This document shows positions 5,895-7,644 of a DNA stretch of 7,644 bases, piece after piece (the first letter of the stretch is position 1; the number at the start of each line of letters is the position of its first letter). The stretch comes from DASUPK01 sp035265665 (GTDB lineage Bacteria; Actinomycetota; Thermoleophilia; Solirubrobacterales; 70-9), in the NCBI GenBank assembly GCA_035265665.1, contig DATFOK010000144.1, positions 1 to 7,644 of the forward strand, in the 5' to 3' direction. Below the pieces are notes generated by a model, which ran no database searches, was not told the origin of the DNA, and saw nothing but the letters and a program-made list of their open reading frames with translations. Both the position numbers and the translations under genes were made by a program.

Positions 5895-5918
5895 CGAGCG
5901 CAGGTTATTGCCGCGGCC

Positions 5919-6263
5919 TCATTCGCCAAGCGCGCTCTGCAAGCGTTCGAAGGCCTCGTCCAGCGAGTCGGCCTCGATCTGCTCCTTGCGAATCGCGCCG
6001 GTGTAGGCGATCGCGCTGCCGTCGCCCATCACGTCGATGCCGCCCTCCTTGCCGCGGATCAGACCCGGTCCCGAGATCTCGATCCGCGCATGGACACGCT
6101 GATCGGGAGTGTGCTTTCGGAATGCGCTGATCGTCGGAAGGCCACCTTCGCGCCGGATCTCCTCGACGCGCCGCCGAGCCTCACCGATCGCCTCATCGAG
6201 CGAGTCGAACTTCTCCCTCCCGACGCTCGACCCGTGTCGCACCGTCACCTTCCACTTGCCCAC
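5919..6263 (-). CDS. Uncharacterised 114-residue protein with repeated DSLDEA segment
   Basis: I do not recognise a named family. The protein is 114 residues from a GTG start at 6263. The N-terminal half runs strand (WKVTVRHG, 4-11), then FDSLDEAIGEARRRVEEIRREG (19-40), a charged helix. This loosely resembles small W-x-V...s-x-d-e-A-i-x-x-A proteins such as DUF2188. The C-terminal half has strands RVHARIEISGPG (56-67), GGIDVMGDGSAIAYTGAIRKEQIEA (74-98), then helix DSLDEAFERLQSALGE (99-114). DSLDEA occurs at 20-25 and again at 99-104, which suggests an internal duplication of a strand-helix unit. It is soluble and acidic, with no signal peptide. It starts 28 nt after the citrate synthase stop without a clear Shine-Dalgarno and is probably cotranscribed with it. 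Function is unknown. Confidence 0.72.
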   Translation of the reverse strand: MGKWKVTVRHGSSVGREKFDSLDEAIGEARRRVEEIRREGGLPTISAFRKHTPDQRVHARIEISGPGLIRGKEGGIDVMGDGSAIAYTGAIRKEQIEADSLDEAFERLQSALGE

Positions 6264-6291
6264 CCCGGCGACAGGACCCGTGCCTCGATAC

Positions 6292-7644
<1,353 letters not shown>

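Overview
The window is a very GC-rich, densely packed stretch of ordinary chromosome. Codon use, GTG starts, an F420-type luciferase-like oxidoreductase, paired degenerate acyl-CoA dehydrogenases and a DUF899 protein all point to an actinobacterium. The class Thermoleophilia (Solirubrobacterales-like) is my best guess, by pattern recognition only. I see no mobile element, CRISPR array, tRNA, rRNA or phage gene. No stretch over 300 bases lacks a gene.

Layout, left to right. (1) Positions 1-83, minus strand: the first 27 codons of a probable XRE-family helix-turn-helix regulator, cut by the window edge. It is divergent from a small SnoaL/NTF2-like protein gene (175-624, plus). (2) A nitronate-monooxygenase-family flavoprotein gene (642-1604, minus) converges on that gene. 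It is divergent from a two-gene acyl-CoA dehydrogenase operon (1697-2836 and 2840-3859, plus). The roughly 92-bp shared control region holds a perfect 12-bp palindrome and two plausible leaderless promoters. (3) A DUF899 thioredoxin-fold protein gene follows (3929-4657, plus), with a strong ribosome binding site and an inverted repeat upstream. (4) A minus-strand cluster then reads right to left: citrate synthase (5' end beyond the right edge), a 114-residue unknown, a 97-residue unknown and an LLM-class oxidoreductase. The last two genes overlap as TGATG.

The most coherent functional unit is the acyl-CoA dehydrogenase pair plus the divergent flavoprotein. The two dehydrogenases have lost complementary halves of the usual motif set, as in the alpha2beta2 dehydrogenases of actinobacterial steroid side-chain breakdown, so they probably work only together. 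An NMO-family enzyme beside them fits CoA-ester catabolism at least as well as nitronate detoxification. The citrate synthase cluster places two uncharacterised small proteins between a TCA-cycle enzyme and a probable F420 enzyme. I did not find a clearly new biological system. The items most worth checking are the two small proteins, the dehydrogenase/NMO unit with its palindrome, and the regulator/NTF2 pair.
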